A DNA stretch of 64,000 nt from Fulvimonas sp. R45. Lineage in GTDB: Bacteria > Pseudomonadota > Gammaproteobacteria > Xanthomonadales > Rhodanobacteraceae. Made by a program: the position numbers and the translations under genes. The DNA is taken from the NCBI RefSeq assembly GCF_030504985.1, contig NZ_JASERU010000013.1:53407-117406 (forward strand). Direction: 5' to 3'. The notes beneath the pieces are model-generated. The model saw nothing but the letters and a program-made list of their open reading frames with translations. It was not told where the DNA came from and did no database searches. Below are positions 42,873-52,012 of this stretch, piece by piece; the first letter of the stretch is position 1, and each line of letters begins with the position of its first letter.

Positions 42873-43955
42873 ATGTCCGCCGCCGTTCCCATCCCCGCGC
42901 AACCGCATGGCCTGGCCCTGCTGCTGGGCTGGCGGCGCGTGACGTTCGCGCTGGGCGCGGCGCTGGCGCTGGGCCTGCCGTTCGCCTTCCGCTGGCCGGA
43001 CGGACCGCTGCCGCTGCTCGGCCTCACCGCCACGCTCGGCCTGCTGGCCATGTTGGCGTACGGCGTGTTCGAGCAATGGCCGCGCCGGCTGCCGTCCTGG
43101 CTGGCGCGCTGGGCGTTGCAGGTCGGCGCGGTGGCGCTGGCGATGCCGCTGGGCATGTCGGCGCTGTACCTGTTGGTGGCTACGCCGGGTTCGCCGCCGT
43201 TCTGGCGTGGACTGGAACAACTCAACGACTGCGTGATCCTCACCTTGATCGCGCTGCTGCTGGCGCCGTGGCTGGCACTGGCGGCGCTGCTGCGGCGACA
43301 GGGCGCGCTGGCCCGCCACCAGGCGCTGGCCTTCGCGCTGGAACGCAGCGAACTGGAACGCCAGGCGCTGCAGGCGCGGCTGCACCTGCTGCAGGCGCAG
43401 GTGGCGCCGCATTTCCTGTTCAACACGCTGGCCAACGTGCAGGCGCTGGTCGACGCCGGCTCGCCGCAGGCGTCCGCCGTGCTGCGCCGGCTGGTGGCCT
43501 ACCTGCGCGCGGCCGCGCCGCGCCTGCACGAGCCGGTCGCCACGCTGGGCCGCGAGGTGGAACTGGCGCGCGCCTACCTGGAACTGATGCACCTGCGCAT
43601 GCCCGACCGCCTCGCCTTCGCGCTGCACGCGGACGAACACGCACTGGCGCTGCGCTGCCCCGCGATGACCCTGCTGACCCTGGTGGAAAACGCGGTACGC
43701 CACGGCATCGACCCCGGCGAGGACGGCGGCCGCATTGACGTGCGGGTGCAGCGACAGGACGGGCGTTGCGTGGTCTGTGTCGACGACACCGGCATCGGCC
43801 TGCAACCGTCGTCCGGCGCGGGCAGCGGACTGGCCACGTTGCGCGAACGCCTGCGCCTGCTGTTCGGCGATGACGCCGCGTTGCGCATCGAGGCGCGCCA
43901 GCCGCACGGCGTGCGCGCCCTGCTGGAGTTCCCCGCGCAGGCGGCGGACCCGTGA
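42873..43955 (+). CDS. LytS/AlgZ-type membrane sensor histidine kinase (pair 2)
   Basis: A kinase of 360 residues. The N-terminal half has about four membrane segments (VTFALGAALALGLPFAF, LLGLTATLGLLAMLAYGVF, AVALAMPLGMSALYLLVA, ILTLIALLLAPWLALAALL). Phosphoacceptor motif LLQAQVAPHFLFNTLANVQAL, N box LLTLVENAVRHGID, and G box GSGLATLRERLRLLFG. Its stop overlaps the GTG start of the regulator (GTGA). An alternative in-frame ATG lies at 42837. Confidence 0.86.
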   Translation: MSAAVPIPAQPHGLALLLGWRRVTFALGAALALGLPFAFRWPDGPLPLLGLTATLGLLAMLAYGVFEQWPRRLPSWLARWALQVGAVALAMPLGMSALYLLVATPGSPPFWRGLEQLNDCVILTLIALLLAPWLALAALLRRQGALARHQALAFALERSELERQALQARLHLLQAQVAPHFLFNTLANVQALVDAGSPQASAVLRRLVAYLRAAAPRLHEPVATLGREVELARAYLELMHLRMPDRLAFALHADEHALALRCPAMTLLTLVENAVRHGIDPGEDGGRIDVRVQRQDGRCVVCVDDTGIGLQPSSGAGSGLATLRERLRLLFGDDAALRIEARQPHGVRALLEFPAQAADP

Positions 43956-44737
43956 CCACCACGCACCCTACGGCGCTGGTCGCCGACGACGAACCGCTAC
44001 TGCGCGAGGCGCTGGTGCGCCAGCTCGCGCAGGCCTGGCCCGCGCTGCGCGTGGTGGCGCAGGCGCGCAACGGGCGCGAGGCGGTGCAGCAGTTCGAGGA
44101 ACACCGTCCCGACGTGTGCTTCCTCGACGTGCACATGCCCGGCCTGTCCGGCATCGAGGCGGCGCGCCATATCGGCGGGCACGCGCAACTGGTGTTCGTC
44201 ACCGCCTACGACCACTACGCCGTGCAGGCCTTCGAGCAGGGCGCGCTCGACTACCTGGTGAAGCCGGTGGAGCCGGAACGGCTGGCCGCCACGGTCGCGC
44301 GGCTGCAAACGCGATGGCAGGCCGCGGCGCCCGTGCCCGGCATCGAACAACTGCTGCAACGGCTGGCCGCGCAGTTGCAGGGCGAAGCCGGCCGCGCGCC
44401 GCTGCGCTGGCTGCGCGCCCAGGTGGGGCAGGCGGTGCGGCTGATCGCGGTGGAGGAAATCGACTACCTGCGCTCCGACGCGAAATACACCCGCATCGCC
44501 TGGCGCGGCGACGATGGCCGGCCCGGCGAGGCGGTGGTCGGCACGCCGCTGAAGGCACTGGCGGCGCAACTCGATGCCACGCGCTTCGCCCAGGTGCACC
44601 GCTCGGTGGTGGTGAACCTCGGCGCGGTCAGCCACGTCGTGCGCAACGCGCAAGACACCGCCAGCATCCACCTGCGCGGCCGCGACGAGACGCTGCCGGT
44701 GAGTCGTCGCTACCTGCATCTGTTTCGCACGATGTAG
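43952..44737 (+). CDS. LytTR response regulator (pair 2)
   Basis: A 261-residue regulator with GTG start. Receiver: ALVADDEPLLREALVRQLA, phosphoacceptor in VCFLDVHMPGLSG, and LVFVTAYDHYAVQAFEQGALDYLVKPV. LytTR domain (about 150-258): LIAVEEIDYLRSDAKYTRIAW, FAQVHRSVVVNLGAVSHV and LPVSRRYLHLFRTM. It is coupled to the kinase upstream by a four-base overlap. Targets cannot be identified, but the DUF2306 gene is the closest candidate. Confidence 0.88.
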   Translation: MTTTHPTALVADDEPLLREALVRQLAQAWPALRVVAQARNGREAVQQFEEHRPDVCFLDVHMPGLSGIEAARHIGGHAQLVFVTAYDHYAVQAFEQGALDYLVKPVEPERLAATVARLQTRWQAAAPVPGIEQLLQRLAAQLQGEAGRAPLRWLRAQVGQAVRLIAVEEIDYLRSDAKYTRIAWRGDDGRPGEAVVGTPLKALAAQLDATRFAQVHRSVVVNLGAVSHVVRNAQDTASIHLRGRDETLPVSRRYLHLFRTM

Positions 44738-44791
44738 GTGGGTGGGCTTCAGGTACCCACCTGCTCACGACCTCCAAGCGTTCCCCCCGTC

Positions 44792-44889
44792 ATCCCAGCG
44801 GCTCTCAACGGCCAAAGGGCCGGTCAAGCTGGGATCCAGTGCCTCTGGGCTTTGGGGGAAAGTCACTGGATTCCTGCTTGCGCAGGAAT
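44792..44889. repeat. Pair of REP-like hairpins
   Basis: ATCCCAGC (44792-44799)/GCTGGGAT (44828-44835) and ATTCCTGC (44870-44877)/GCAGGAAT (44882-44889), the second followed by GACGG. They fill the 218-bp gap between two convergent genes. The second hairpin matches the form of the one at 10012-10031. Such elements often end transcripts. Confidence 0.65.
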
Positions 44890-44955
44890 GACGGTGGGAT
44901 GGGTGGAGAGGGTGGACGGAGGATTCGGGGCCGGGAGATGAATCGCAAGCAGCCC

Positions 44956-45441
44956 TCAACCCTTGCCGAGCCCGGTATGCGCCGAATACAGCGCCCGCCA
45001 GCGGCCGTCGACGTAGACGAACACGTCCGAGGAGTACAGCTTGCCCTTGGTGGCCGGCGATGCGCTGACGAAGCTGAGGATCGCGGTGTCGCCCTGCAGC
45101 GTCACCTGCTGCTCCACCGGATGCGCCTTCTGCCACGCGGCCACCTGCTGCTTCATCGCCTGCGAGCCGCCGTTCTTCGCGGCATGGGCCAGGATGGCGG
45201 CCTTGGTCGCGAACGTGCCGGCGACGCCCACCGAGCGGTAGCCGGGCAGCAGCAGGCCGTCGAGCCAGGCGACGTCGCCGCCTTCCTCGGCCTCCAGCCA
45301 GTGCTGGTCCACGGCGATCACCGCCGCGGCGGTCTTCGCGGTCTCGTCCACCGCGTGGCCGGCGGCGCTGGCGCGCACGGCCAGCACCAGCGCGGCCAGC
45401 GGTACCAGGGCGAGGGTCAGCGGAACCTGTGATTTGCGCAT
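44956..45441 (-). CDS. Exported SnoaL/DUF4440-like protein
   Basis: A 161-residue protein beginning MRKSQVPLTLALVPLAALVLAVRASAA, a signal peptide. The mature part has an NTF2-like layout: AVIAVDQHWLEAEEGGDVAWLDGLLLPGYRSVG, then strands around VTLQGDTAILSFVSA and SSDVFVYVDGRWRALYSAHT. The resemblance is to DUF4440/SnoaL-like small barrels; ligand and role unknown. The start at 45441 places the signal at the N-terminus. It is convergent with the regulator gene across the REP hairpins. Confidence 0.75.
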   Translation of the reverse strand: MRKSQVPLTLALVPLAALVLAVRASAAGHAVDETAKTAAAVIAVDQHWLEAEEGGDVAWLDGLLLPGYRSVGVAGTFATKAAILAHAAKNGGSQAMKQQVAAWQKAHPVEQQVTLQGDTAILSFVSASPATKGKLYSSDVFVYVDGRWRALYSAHTGLGKG

Positions 45442-45715
45442 GGGTCGTTCCCGTGGTGGTCGGAACATGCAGGCTGCGTGCGGCGGCGCCATGCCACAGC
45501 TCCGCGATGACGGACGCACGCCCCGGCGTGACGAGCGGTCGCCGTGCAAGGGCCGGCGGTGGCGACGCACGCGCGACGGCCAGGGACGCCGCCCGTCCGC
45601 GCGTTCCGCCCGCTCGTCACGCGGGAACCCCGCCCGTCACCGCCGCCGCGACCGGCCGCGGCCGGCACGCTAGCGTCCGGCCACGGGCGCCATCGCGCCA
45701 TGCACGGAAACCGCC

Positions 45716-46255
45716 ATGTCCTTGCCGACCCTGTTCGCGCTGCTCGCCGCCACCGCACCGGCCGCGACGACGCCGGCGCCCGCGCTGGCCCCGCTGGCCT
45801 GGTTCGCCGGGCACTGGCGCTGCGAGGGCCAGTTCGCGAACGGCAAGCCGGTCCGCTCCCGCGAGGACTTCAGCATCGAACTCGGCGGCCAATGGCTGCA
45901 CATGCGGCACGCGGACGATCCGCCGAACCGCTACCTCGCGGATTCGTGGTGGGGCTACGACAAGGCCACGAAGCAGTTCACCGTGACGACGTTCGACAAC
46001 TTCGGCGGCGCGCGGCGCTACGTCTCGCCCGGCTGGGTGGGTGACACGCTGGCGCTGGAGAATACCGCGACGCGTGGTTATCTCGACCGCTTCGCGTTCC
46101 GCCGCCTTGGCGACGCCACCTACCGCGTGACCTACACCTACCGGAACGGCGGCGCCGCGTGGCGATTGGGCGACAGCCTGCGCTGCACGAAGGCGGCGCC
46201 CGGTTCCTGGGGAACGCCGCCGACCCCGCCCATGCGCCACCACCACGAGGAATAA
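45716..46255 (+). CDS. Exported DUF1579-like protein
   Basis: A 179-residue protein with a signal peptide (MSLPTLFALLAATAPAA). The body has PLAWFAGHWRCEGQFANGKPV, SREDFSIELGGQWLHMRH and a run of beta strands with FTVTTFDNFGGARRYVSPGW, as in DUF1579/nitrobindin-like lipocalin barrels. It ends in a His-rich tail (MRHHHEE). Function unknown. It opens the plus-strand series leading into the PD40 genes, 6 bp before the next start. Confidence 0.65.
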   Translation: MSLPTLFALLAATAPAATTPAPALAPLAWFAGHWRCEGQFANGKPVRSREDFSIELGGQWLHMRHADDPPNRYLADSWWGYDKATKQFTVTTFDNFGGARRYVSPGWVGDTLALENTATRGYLDRFAFRRLGDATYRVTYTYRNGGAAWRLGDSLRCTKAAPGSWGTPPTPPMRHHHEE

Positions 46256-46261
46256 GCCGCC

Positions 46262-47203
46262 ATGCTCCATCCGATGAGCTTCGCCCTGTGGCTGGCGTGG
46301 GCCGCCCCCGCGGGCGCCCACGCCGCGCCACCTGCAGCCACGGCCACGATCTTCGCGCCGCAGGCCATCCCCGGCGCCGCCGACGATGGCGCCGCCGCGT
46401 TCACGCCGGACGGCGACACGGTGTACTTCATGCGCGGCACCGGCGACGGTTCCACGCTGGTGCTATCGCACCGCCGCGATGGCCGCTGGTCGACGCCGAT
46501 GCCGGCGCCGTTCTCCGGGCGCTGGCGCGACCTCGACCCCGCGATGGCGCCGGACGGCTCGTACCTGCTGTTCGCCTCCAACCGCCCGGCGACGCCGGGC
46601 GGTCCTGCGCTCGACGGATTGCATGCCGGCAAGCGCTACGTCGGGCACGGCATGAACCTGTGGCGGGTGGATTGGCAGGGCGACCACTGGAGCGCGCCGG
46701 TGCGGCTGCCCGACACCATCAACCGCTGCTCGCTGGTCGGCGCCCCGAGCATCGCCGCCGACGGCAGCCTGTACTTCCTCGGCTGCGACGCGCGCCGCGG
46801 TGATTTCACGCTGCTGCACTCCGCGTATCGCGGCGGCCGCTACGAAACGCCCCGCGCGGTCGCGCTGGGCGATGCGGGCGCCACGCTCCGCGATCCCGCC
46901 ATCGCGCCGGACGGCTCGTTCATCGTGGTCAGCATCAGGCACGCCGCGCAGCAGCCCTACCGCCTCGCCATCGCCTTCCGCACGCGCGACGGCTGGAGCG
47001 CGCCGCAGGATCTCGGCGACACGGTCAACGGCGGCAAGGAGAACATGGGCGCCCAGCTCGGCCCCGGCAACACGCTGTACTTCTACAGCGACCGCCCGGC
47101 CACCGGCGCGCAGGCGAACGCGGCGTGGAACAACGGCCACGACCACATCTGGCAGGTCTCGCTGGCGCCGTGGCTGGACGCGCATGCCGCCCGCGCGCAT
47201 TGA
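46262..47203 (+). CDS. Exported PD40/WD40-like beta-propeller protein (paralogue 1)
   Basis: A 313-residue protein with a signal peptide (ends GAHA). TolB-like propeller blades are marked by repeated PDG turns: AAFTPDGDTVYFMRG, PAMAPDGSYLLFASNRP, PSIAADGSLYFLGC, PAIAPDGSFIVVSIRH and a last QLGPGNTLYFYSDRP. These PD40 repeats usually bind peptides or glycans. No catalytic domain is attached. It shares the same blade order with the genes at 47241, 50243 and 52143, so this is a local gene family. The start is 6 bp after the DUF1579-like stop. Confidence 0.85.
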   Translation: MLHPMSFALWLAWAAPAGAHAAPPAATATIFAPQAIPGAADDGAAAFTPDGDTVYFMRGTGDGSTLVLSHRRDGRWSTPMPAPFSGRWRDLDPAMAPDGSYLLFASNRPATPGGPALDGLHAGKRYVGHGMNLWRVDWQGDHWSAPVRLPDTINRCSLVGAPSIAADGSLYFLGCDARRGDFTLLHSAYRGGRYETPRAVALGDAGATLRDPAIAPDGSFIVVSIRHAAQQPYRLAIAFRTRDGWSAPQDLGDTVNGGKENMGAQLGPGNTLYFYSDRPATGAQANAAWNNGHDHIWQVSLAPWLDAHAARAH

Positions 47204-47240
47204 GCCTCGCCACCGCTTCCCACCACCCGAGGAATATCCG

Positions 47241-48134
47241 ATGCCCCGCAAACCGCTGCTTTCGATCCTGGCCCTGGCCCTGGGGCTGTGTACCGGAGCG
47301 CCCGCGCTATCGGCACAGGCCGCCGCGACCCCGGCGTCGCCGCCCGTCGACTGGCCGTGGGCGATGGCGCACGACGCTTCGCCTGCCTTCAGTCCGGACG
47401 GCGACACGGTCGTGTTCTCGCGCGGCAGCGGCGCGTCACGACGGCTGTACGTGGCCCATCGCCGCGACGGCGCTTGGTCGGCGCCACGACGCCTGCCATT
47501 CTCGGACCGCTGGATGGACCTGGAGCCGGCCATGGCGCCGGACGGCCGCCACCTGGTGTTCGCCTCCAACCGGCCGGGGGCCGGCGAGGACAGGCCGCTG
47601 GACGGCCACTGGGGCGGCCAGGCGTGGCCGGGGCGCGGCGGCAAGCTGTGGCGCGTGGACCGCGTGGGCGACGGCTGGGGCACGCCGGTGCGCCTGCCCG
47701 ACGACGTGAACACCGGCAGCTCGACCTTCTCGCCCGCGGTGGCAGGGGACGGCAGCGTCTATTTCATGCGCGCGATCCCCGCCAGCGGCGCGTTCCGGCT
47801 CTACCGCAGCCGCCGCGTCCACGGCGTCCTGCAGCCGGCGCAGCCACTGGCGCTCGGCGCGCGCGGGGATCGTTCGGACTACGACCCGACGGTGGCGCCG
47901 GACCAATCCTTTATCGTCTTCAGTTCCGACCGGCCGCCGGCGCCATCGAACGGTGGCGACCTGTTCATCGCCTTCGCCGTGCCGGGCGGCTGGAGCACGC
48001 CGGTGGACCTGGGCCTGGCCGGCAACGAGGCGCGCCTGGGCCCGGACCACGCCACGCTGTACTACACCGCGCCGGACCACCGCATCCACCGCCTGTCGCT
48101 GGCGCGCTGGCTGCAGCATCGGCCGCCGCGCTGA
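47241..48134 (+). CDS. Exported PD40/WD40-like beta-propeller protein (paralogue 2)
   Basis: A 297-residue protein with signal peptide (MPRKPLLSILALALGL, cleaved near LSAQA) and a GAGGAA ribosome site. Propeller markers: PAFSPDGDTVVFSRG, PAMAPDGRHLVFASNRPG, PAVAGDGSVYFMRA, PTVAPDQSFIVFSSDRP and RLGPDHATLYYTAPD. It is shorter than paralogue 1 but aligns blade for blade. It lies directly upstream of a LytS/LytTR pair on the same strand (138 bp to the kinase start). Confidence 0.85.
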   Translation: MPRKPLLSILALALGLCTGAPALSAQAAATPASPPVDWPWAMAHDASPAFSPDGDTVVFSRGSGASRRLYVAHRRDGAWSAPRRLPFSDRWMDLEPAMAPDGRHLVFASNRPGAGEDRPLDGHWGGQAWPGRGGKLWRVDRVGDGWGTPVRLPDDVNTGSSTFSPAVAGDGSVYFMRAIPASGAFRLYRSRRVHGVLQPAQPLALGARGDRSDYDPTVAPDQSFIVFSSDRPPAPSNGGDLFIAFAVPGGWSTPVDLGLAGNEARLGPDHATLYYTAPDHRIHRLSLARWLQHRPPR

Positions 48135-48272
48135 ACGCCCGCACCCATGAACGCATCGCCCGCCGGCGGCCGCCGCACGCCTGCCCTCCAGCACTGTTCA
48201 GCGCCGCGCCGCGACCGCACACTGCGGTCGTGGCGCGCCGGCCTTCCGGCGGCCGTTGCCCGGGAGGACCGC

Positions 48273-49364
48273 GTGACCGACCAAGCCCGATCCCAGCGCC
48301 TGCAGACGCTGGCCCTGTCGTTCGGCTTCTGGACGCTGCTGGCGCTTTCCTACGCGCTCAGCGGCGGGCTGGCGGCGATCAGCGAAGGCTACCCGCCGGG
48401 CTGGCTGCGCAACCTGGCCTGGAACCTCGGCAACTTCTGGCTGTGGATGGCGCTGGTGCCGGTGGTGGGCTGGCTGGGCCGGCAAGGCGCGGGACGCGGC
48501 TGGCGGCGCTTCTGCGCGGTGCACGTGCCGGCCTCGCTGGCGGTGGCGCTGGCGCAGATGCTGGTCCACCTGGTGGTGTTCTGGGTCCTGTGCGGCCCCG
48601 GGCGCATGCCGGGGGTGCACACGCTGGGCCAGTACGTGCGGATGGAGTTCGCCTACAGCTACCACCTGGCCGTGCTCACCTACTGGATCGTGCTGGTGGT
48701 GCTGCTGGGCATGGAGTCGCGCCGCCGGCTGCGCGACGAGCGGCTGCGCAACGCGCAACTGGAGACGCAACTGGCGCAGGCGCAGCTGCAGGCGCTGCGT
48801 ATGCAGCTGCAGCCGCACTTCCTGTTCAACACGCTCAACGCGATCTCCGCGCTGGCGCTGGCCGACCCGCTGCAGGCGCGGCAGATGATCGCCCGCCTCA
48901 GCGACTTCCTGCGCCTCACGCTGGAGGAACGCCACGCGCCGCAGGTGCCGCTGGCGCGCGAGTTGGAGTTCCTGCGCTGCTACCTCGACATCCAGCAGGT
49001 GCGCTTCCAGGACCGGCTCGGCACGCGGCTGGAGGTGGACGACGACACGCTGCGCGCCGCCGTGCCGAACCTGATCCTGCAACCGCTGGTGGAGAACGCG
49101 CTGCGCCATGGCTTGCTGGCCAAGGCCGAGCCCGGTCACCTGCGGGTGGCCGGCCGCCGCGAGGGCGACCAGCTGGTGCTGTGCGTGGACGACGACGGAC
49201 TCGGCCTGCCGCCCGACGGCGCCAGCGAGGGCATCGGCCTCACCAACACCCGGACCCGGCTGGCGATGCTGTTCGGCGGCGACGCGCGGCTGGAACTGCA
49301 GCGGCGCGACGGCGGTGGCACGCGGGTGGAACTGCGGCTGCCGTTCCGCGAGGTCGCCGTGTGA
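48273..49364 (+). CDS. LytS/AlgZ-type membrane sensor histidine kinase (pair 3)
   Basis: A 363-residue kinase. Membrane segments: LALSFGFWTLLALSYALSGG, LGNFWLWMALVPVVGWLG, VHVPASLAVALAQMLVHLVV and YHLAVLTYWIVLVVLLG. A coiled region precedes the phosphoacceptor motif LRMQLQPHFLFNTLNAISAL; N box LILQPLVENALRHGL; G box EGIGLTNTRTRLAMLFG. The GTG start at 48273 is chosen for its GGGAGGA ribosome site; an upstream ATG (48147) would add a basic leader. It sits between PD40 paralogues, so an envelope or propeller-related signal is plausible. Its stop overlaps the regulator start. Confidence 0.87.
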   Translation: MTDQARSQRLQTLALSFGFWTLLALSYALSGGLAAISEGYPPGWLRNLAWNLGNFWLWMALVPVVGWLGRQGAGRGWRRFCAVHVPASLAVALAQMLVHLVVFWVLCGPGRMPGVHTLGQYVRMEFAYSYHLAVLTYWIVLVVLLGMESRRRLRDERLRNAQLETQLAQAQLQALRMQLQPHFLFNTLNAISALALADPLQARQMIARLSDFLRLTLEERHAPQVPLARELEFLRCYLDIQQVRFQDRLGTRLEVDDDTLRAAVPNLILQPLVENALRHGLLAKAEPGHLRVAGRREGDQLVLCVDDDGLGLPPDGASEGIGLTNTRTRLAMLFGGDARLELQRRDGGGTRVELRLPFREVAV

Positions 49365-50107
49365 GCGCGCCGCCGATCCGCACCCTGCTGGTGGACGACG
49401 AGGTGCTGGCGCGCCTCGCCCTGCGCCAGGCGCTGGCCGCGCATGCCGACGTCGACATCGTGGGCGAATGCGGCAACGCCGCCGAGGCGCAGCAGGCGAT
49501 CCAGGCGCTCGAACCGGACCTGCTGTTCCTCGACATCCGCATGCCCGGCATCGACGGCTTCAAGCTGCTGCACCGGCTCAAGCCGCAGGCGCTGCCGATG
49601 GTGGTGTTCGCCACCGCCTACGGCCAGCACGCGCTGCGCGCCTTCGACGCCAGCGCGATCGACTACCTGATGAAGCCGATCGACCAGGCCCGCTTCGACC
49701 AGGCGATGGCGCGCGTGCGCCGGCACTGGCACGGCCTGCACGCGCCCGCGGCGGCGACGCACGCGCACGCCGCGCACCTGCAGCGCATCAGCGTGCGCGT
49801 GGGCGAGCACATCCGGGTGGTCGCGGTGGACGAGATCGACTGGATCCGCGCCGACGGCAACTACGTGCAGATCCACGCCAACGGCACCCGCTACCTGCAC
49901 CGCGAAACGCTGAGCCACCTGCTCGCCGCGCTCGATCCCGCGCGCTTCCTGCGCATCCACCGCGGCGTGATCGTCAACGTGGAGCGCATCCGCGAGGTGC
50001 ATCCGCTGTTCAAGGGTGGCGCCGAGGTGGTGCTGCACGACGGCACCCGGCTCGATCTCAGCCGCCGCTTCCGCGCCGGGGCTCGGGTGGCGCTAGGACT
50101 GCCGTAG
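49361..50107 (+). CDS. LytTR response regulator (pair 3)
   Basis: A 248-residue regulator with GTG start overlapping the kinase stop by four bases. Receiver: LLVDDEVLARLALRQALA, phosphoacceptor in LLFLDIRMPGIDG, and VVFATAYGQHALRAFDASAIDYLMKPI. LytTR domain (about 140-246): IRVVAVDEIDWIRADGNYVQIH, FLRIHRGVIVNVERIREVHPL and LDLSRRFRAGARVALG. Flanking PD40 genes on both sides are the natural candidate targets. Confidence 0.88.
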   Translation: MSAPPIRTLLVDDEVLARLALRQALAAHADVDIVGECGNAAEAQQAIQALEPDLLFLDIRMPGIDGFKLLHRLKPQALPMVVFATAYGQHALRAFDASAIDYLMKPIDQARFDQAMARVRRHWHGLHAPAAATHAHAAHLQRISVRVGEHIRVVAVDEIDWIRADGNYVQIHANGTRYLHRETLSHLLAALDPARFLRIHRGVIVNVERIREVHPLFKGGAEVVLHDGTRLDLSRRFRAGARVALGLP

Positions 50108-50242
50108 GAATCCGGCGCCGCTCGCGGCAGGCAGGCATCCGCCTGTCCCACCGACCTCGCCGCCGGTCACAAAGGCGCGGTGGCGCGCGGGCGCCCGGGC
50201 GCATCGTGGCGGCATCCCGTCCCCACGAGAAAGGACCGCACC

Positions 50243-51214
50243 ATGCCTCGCACCGTCTGCCTGCTGGCGCTCGTCCTGGCCCTGGCGCCGCTCGGCGCCA
50301 GGGCCGGCACCCTGGTCGGCCCCGGCACGGTCTCCACCGGGCTGCAGGAAACCTCGGCCGCGCTGACGCCGGACGGCAACACGCTGTACTTCATGCGCTC
50401 CGACTTCGCCGAGCGCGATGACACCATCCTCGTCTCGCACCGCGTGGACGGACGCTGGAGCGCGCCGCAGGTGGCCGCGTTCTCCGGGCAGTGGCACGAT
50501 TCCGAACCCGCGCTGTCGCCCGACGGCCAGCGGCTGTACTTCGTCTCCAACCGCCCCGTCCAGGCGGGTGGCATGCCGCTGACCGCGGATATGAACGGCC
50601 ACCGCTTCACCGGCACCAACCTTTGGTTCGTGCAGCGCCGGGCCGATGGCCGCTGGGGCGAACCGGTGCACGTGGACGGCGCGCTCAACGACGGCGCGAT
50701 GATCTACAACCCCTCGGTGGCGGCCAACGGCGACCTCTATTTCTCCGCGCATCGACCCGACTCCGGCGCCGCCTACCAGATCTACGTGGCGCGCCGCACC
50801 GCGCAGGGCTACGCGACGCCGCAGCGGGTGGACCTCGGCGATGTCGCGCGCAACCGCATGGACCCGGCGATCGACCCGCAGCAGCGCTTCCTGGTCTACG
50901 CCGGCAACGAGGGCGACTCGCTGGGCAGCGCCGATCTCTACATCGCCTTCCGCCAGCCCGACGGCCGCTGGGGCAAGCCGCTGCACCTGCCGGGCGAGGT
51001 CAACAGCGCGGCGCTGGAGAACGCGCCCTCGCTGGGGCCGCGCTTCGGCGAGCTGTATGTCGCCAGCAACCGCCGCGACGAGGTCGCCTTCCCCAAGCCG
51101 CGCGACACCGCAAGCACGTTGCAGCAGCGCCTGCGGCAGCCGCTGAACGGCTCGCGCAACCTGTGGCGCTTCGACATCTCCGGCGTGCTGCGCGCGCATG
51201 GCATCGCCCCCTGA
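50243..51214 (+). CDS. Exported PD40/WD40-like beta-propeller protein (paralogue 3)
   Basis: A 323-residue protein with signal peptide (MPRTVCLLALVLALAPLGARA). Propeller markers: AALTPDGNTLYFMRSD, PALSPDGQRLYFVSNRP, PSVAANGDLYFSAHRP, PAIDPQQRFLVYAGN and SLGPRFGELYVASNRR. The last third carries a longer insert near PKPRDTASTLQQRLRQP. It has the same architecture as the genes at 46262 and 47241. It follows the LytTR regulator by 135 bp, and its stop is 12 bp before the next gene. Confidence 0.85.
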   Translation: MPRTVCLLALVLALAPLGARAGTLVGPGTVSTGLQETSAALTPDGNTLYFMRSDFAERDDTILVSHRVDGRWSAPQVAAFSGQWHDSEPALSPDGQRLYFVSNRPVQAGGMPLTADMNGHRFTGTNLWFVQRRADGRWGEPVHVDGALNDGAMIYNPSVAANGDLYFSAHRPDSGAAYQIYVARRTAQGYATPQRVDLGDVARNRMDPAIDPQQRFLVYAGNEGDSLGSADLYIAFRQPDGRWGKPLHLPGEVNSAALENAPSLGPRFGELYVASNRRDEVAFPKPRDTASTLQQRLRQPLNGSRNLWRFDISGVLRAHGIAP

Positions 51215-51226
51215 CCCGGAGTCCCC

Positions 51227-52012
51227 ATGATCTCCATCCGCCTGCTGTCCATCCTGCTCGGCGCGGCGTCGCTGCCCGGCGCAGGCGCCGCCGCGGCGCC
51301 CGCCACGGCGCCCGCGCTGACGCCCGCCTTCCGCGTCGGCGCGACGCTGGGCAACGTGTTCTCGCGCACCATCGCGGTCCACGCGCCGGGCTTCGATGAT
51401 GCTGTTCGCCGCATCAGCGGCACCGCCGTCTACCGCGTCATCGACGCTTCGCCCGCGCGGCCGCGCCTGCGCATCGATTACGACTATGACGGCCGGCCCG
51501 CGGGCAGCGGCACGGTGGAACTGCCCGACGGGGGCGCCACCAACTGCTTCAACGGCCAGTGCGCTCCCAACACGGACGCCAGCGGACTGGCCTACAACCC
51601 GCGCCTGTGGGGCCGGCCGCCGGCCACGCTGCGCGTGGGCCAGCGCTGGACGGTGGACATCGCCGGGCCATGGGAGCTTGGCCCCGCCGGGCGGCAGACG
51701 GTGACCGTGGTGGCGCTGGACCCGGCCAGCCGCACCGTCACGCTGCAACGCGAAGGCACCGGCGACGGCGCCTGGCTCGGCGACGCGCCCACGCTCACGC
51801 TGAGCCGGGGCGGCCACGCCTACGCCATGGCGCGGCAGGCCGGCCGCACGCACTGGCGCGGCTACACCATCTTCCGCGACGGCATCGTGCTCAGCGACGA
51901 ACTGGTCAGCACGCGGCCGGTGGCGCTCACCTCGCCGCAGCTCGGCCGCATCGAGGCCACGGAGCGCCAGTACATCCTGCTCGATGCGATGCCGGCAACG
52001 GCGGCACCATGA
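51227..52012 (+). CDS. Exported protein of unknown function in the PD40 cluster
   Basis: A 261-residue protein not assigned to a family. It has a signal peptide (MISIRLLSILLGAASLPGAGA) followed by a beta-rich body: FRVGATLGNVFSRTIAV, YRVIDASPARPRLRIDYDYDG, LRVGQRWTVDIAGPWELG and TVTVVALDPASRTVTLQREG. Two cysteines in TNCFNGQCAPN could form a disulfide. It lies 12 bp after paralogue 3, and its stop overlaps the next ATG (ATGA), so it is part of the same transcript. A periplasmic or surface role is inferred from the signal. Confidence 0.7.
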   Translation: MISIRLLSILLGAASLPGAGAAAAPATAPALTPAFRVGATLGNVFSRTIAVHAPGFDDAVRRISGTAVYRVIDASPARPRLRIDYDYDGRPAGSGTVELPDGGATNCFNGQCAPNTDASGLAYNPRLWGRPPATLRVGQRWTVDIAGPWELGPAGRQTVTVVALDPASRTVTLQREGTGDGAWLGDAPTLTLSRGGHAYAMARQAGRTHWRGYTIFRDGIVLSDELVSTRPVALTSPQLGRIEATERQYILLDAMPATAAP

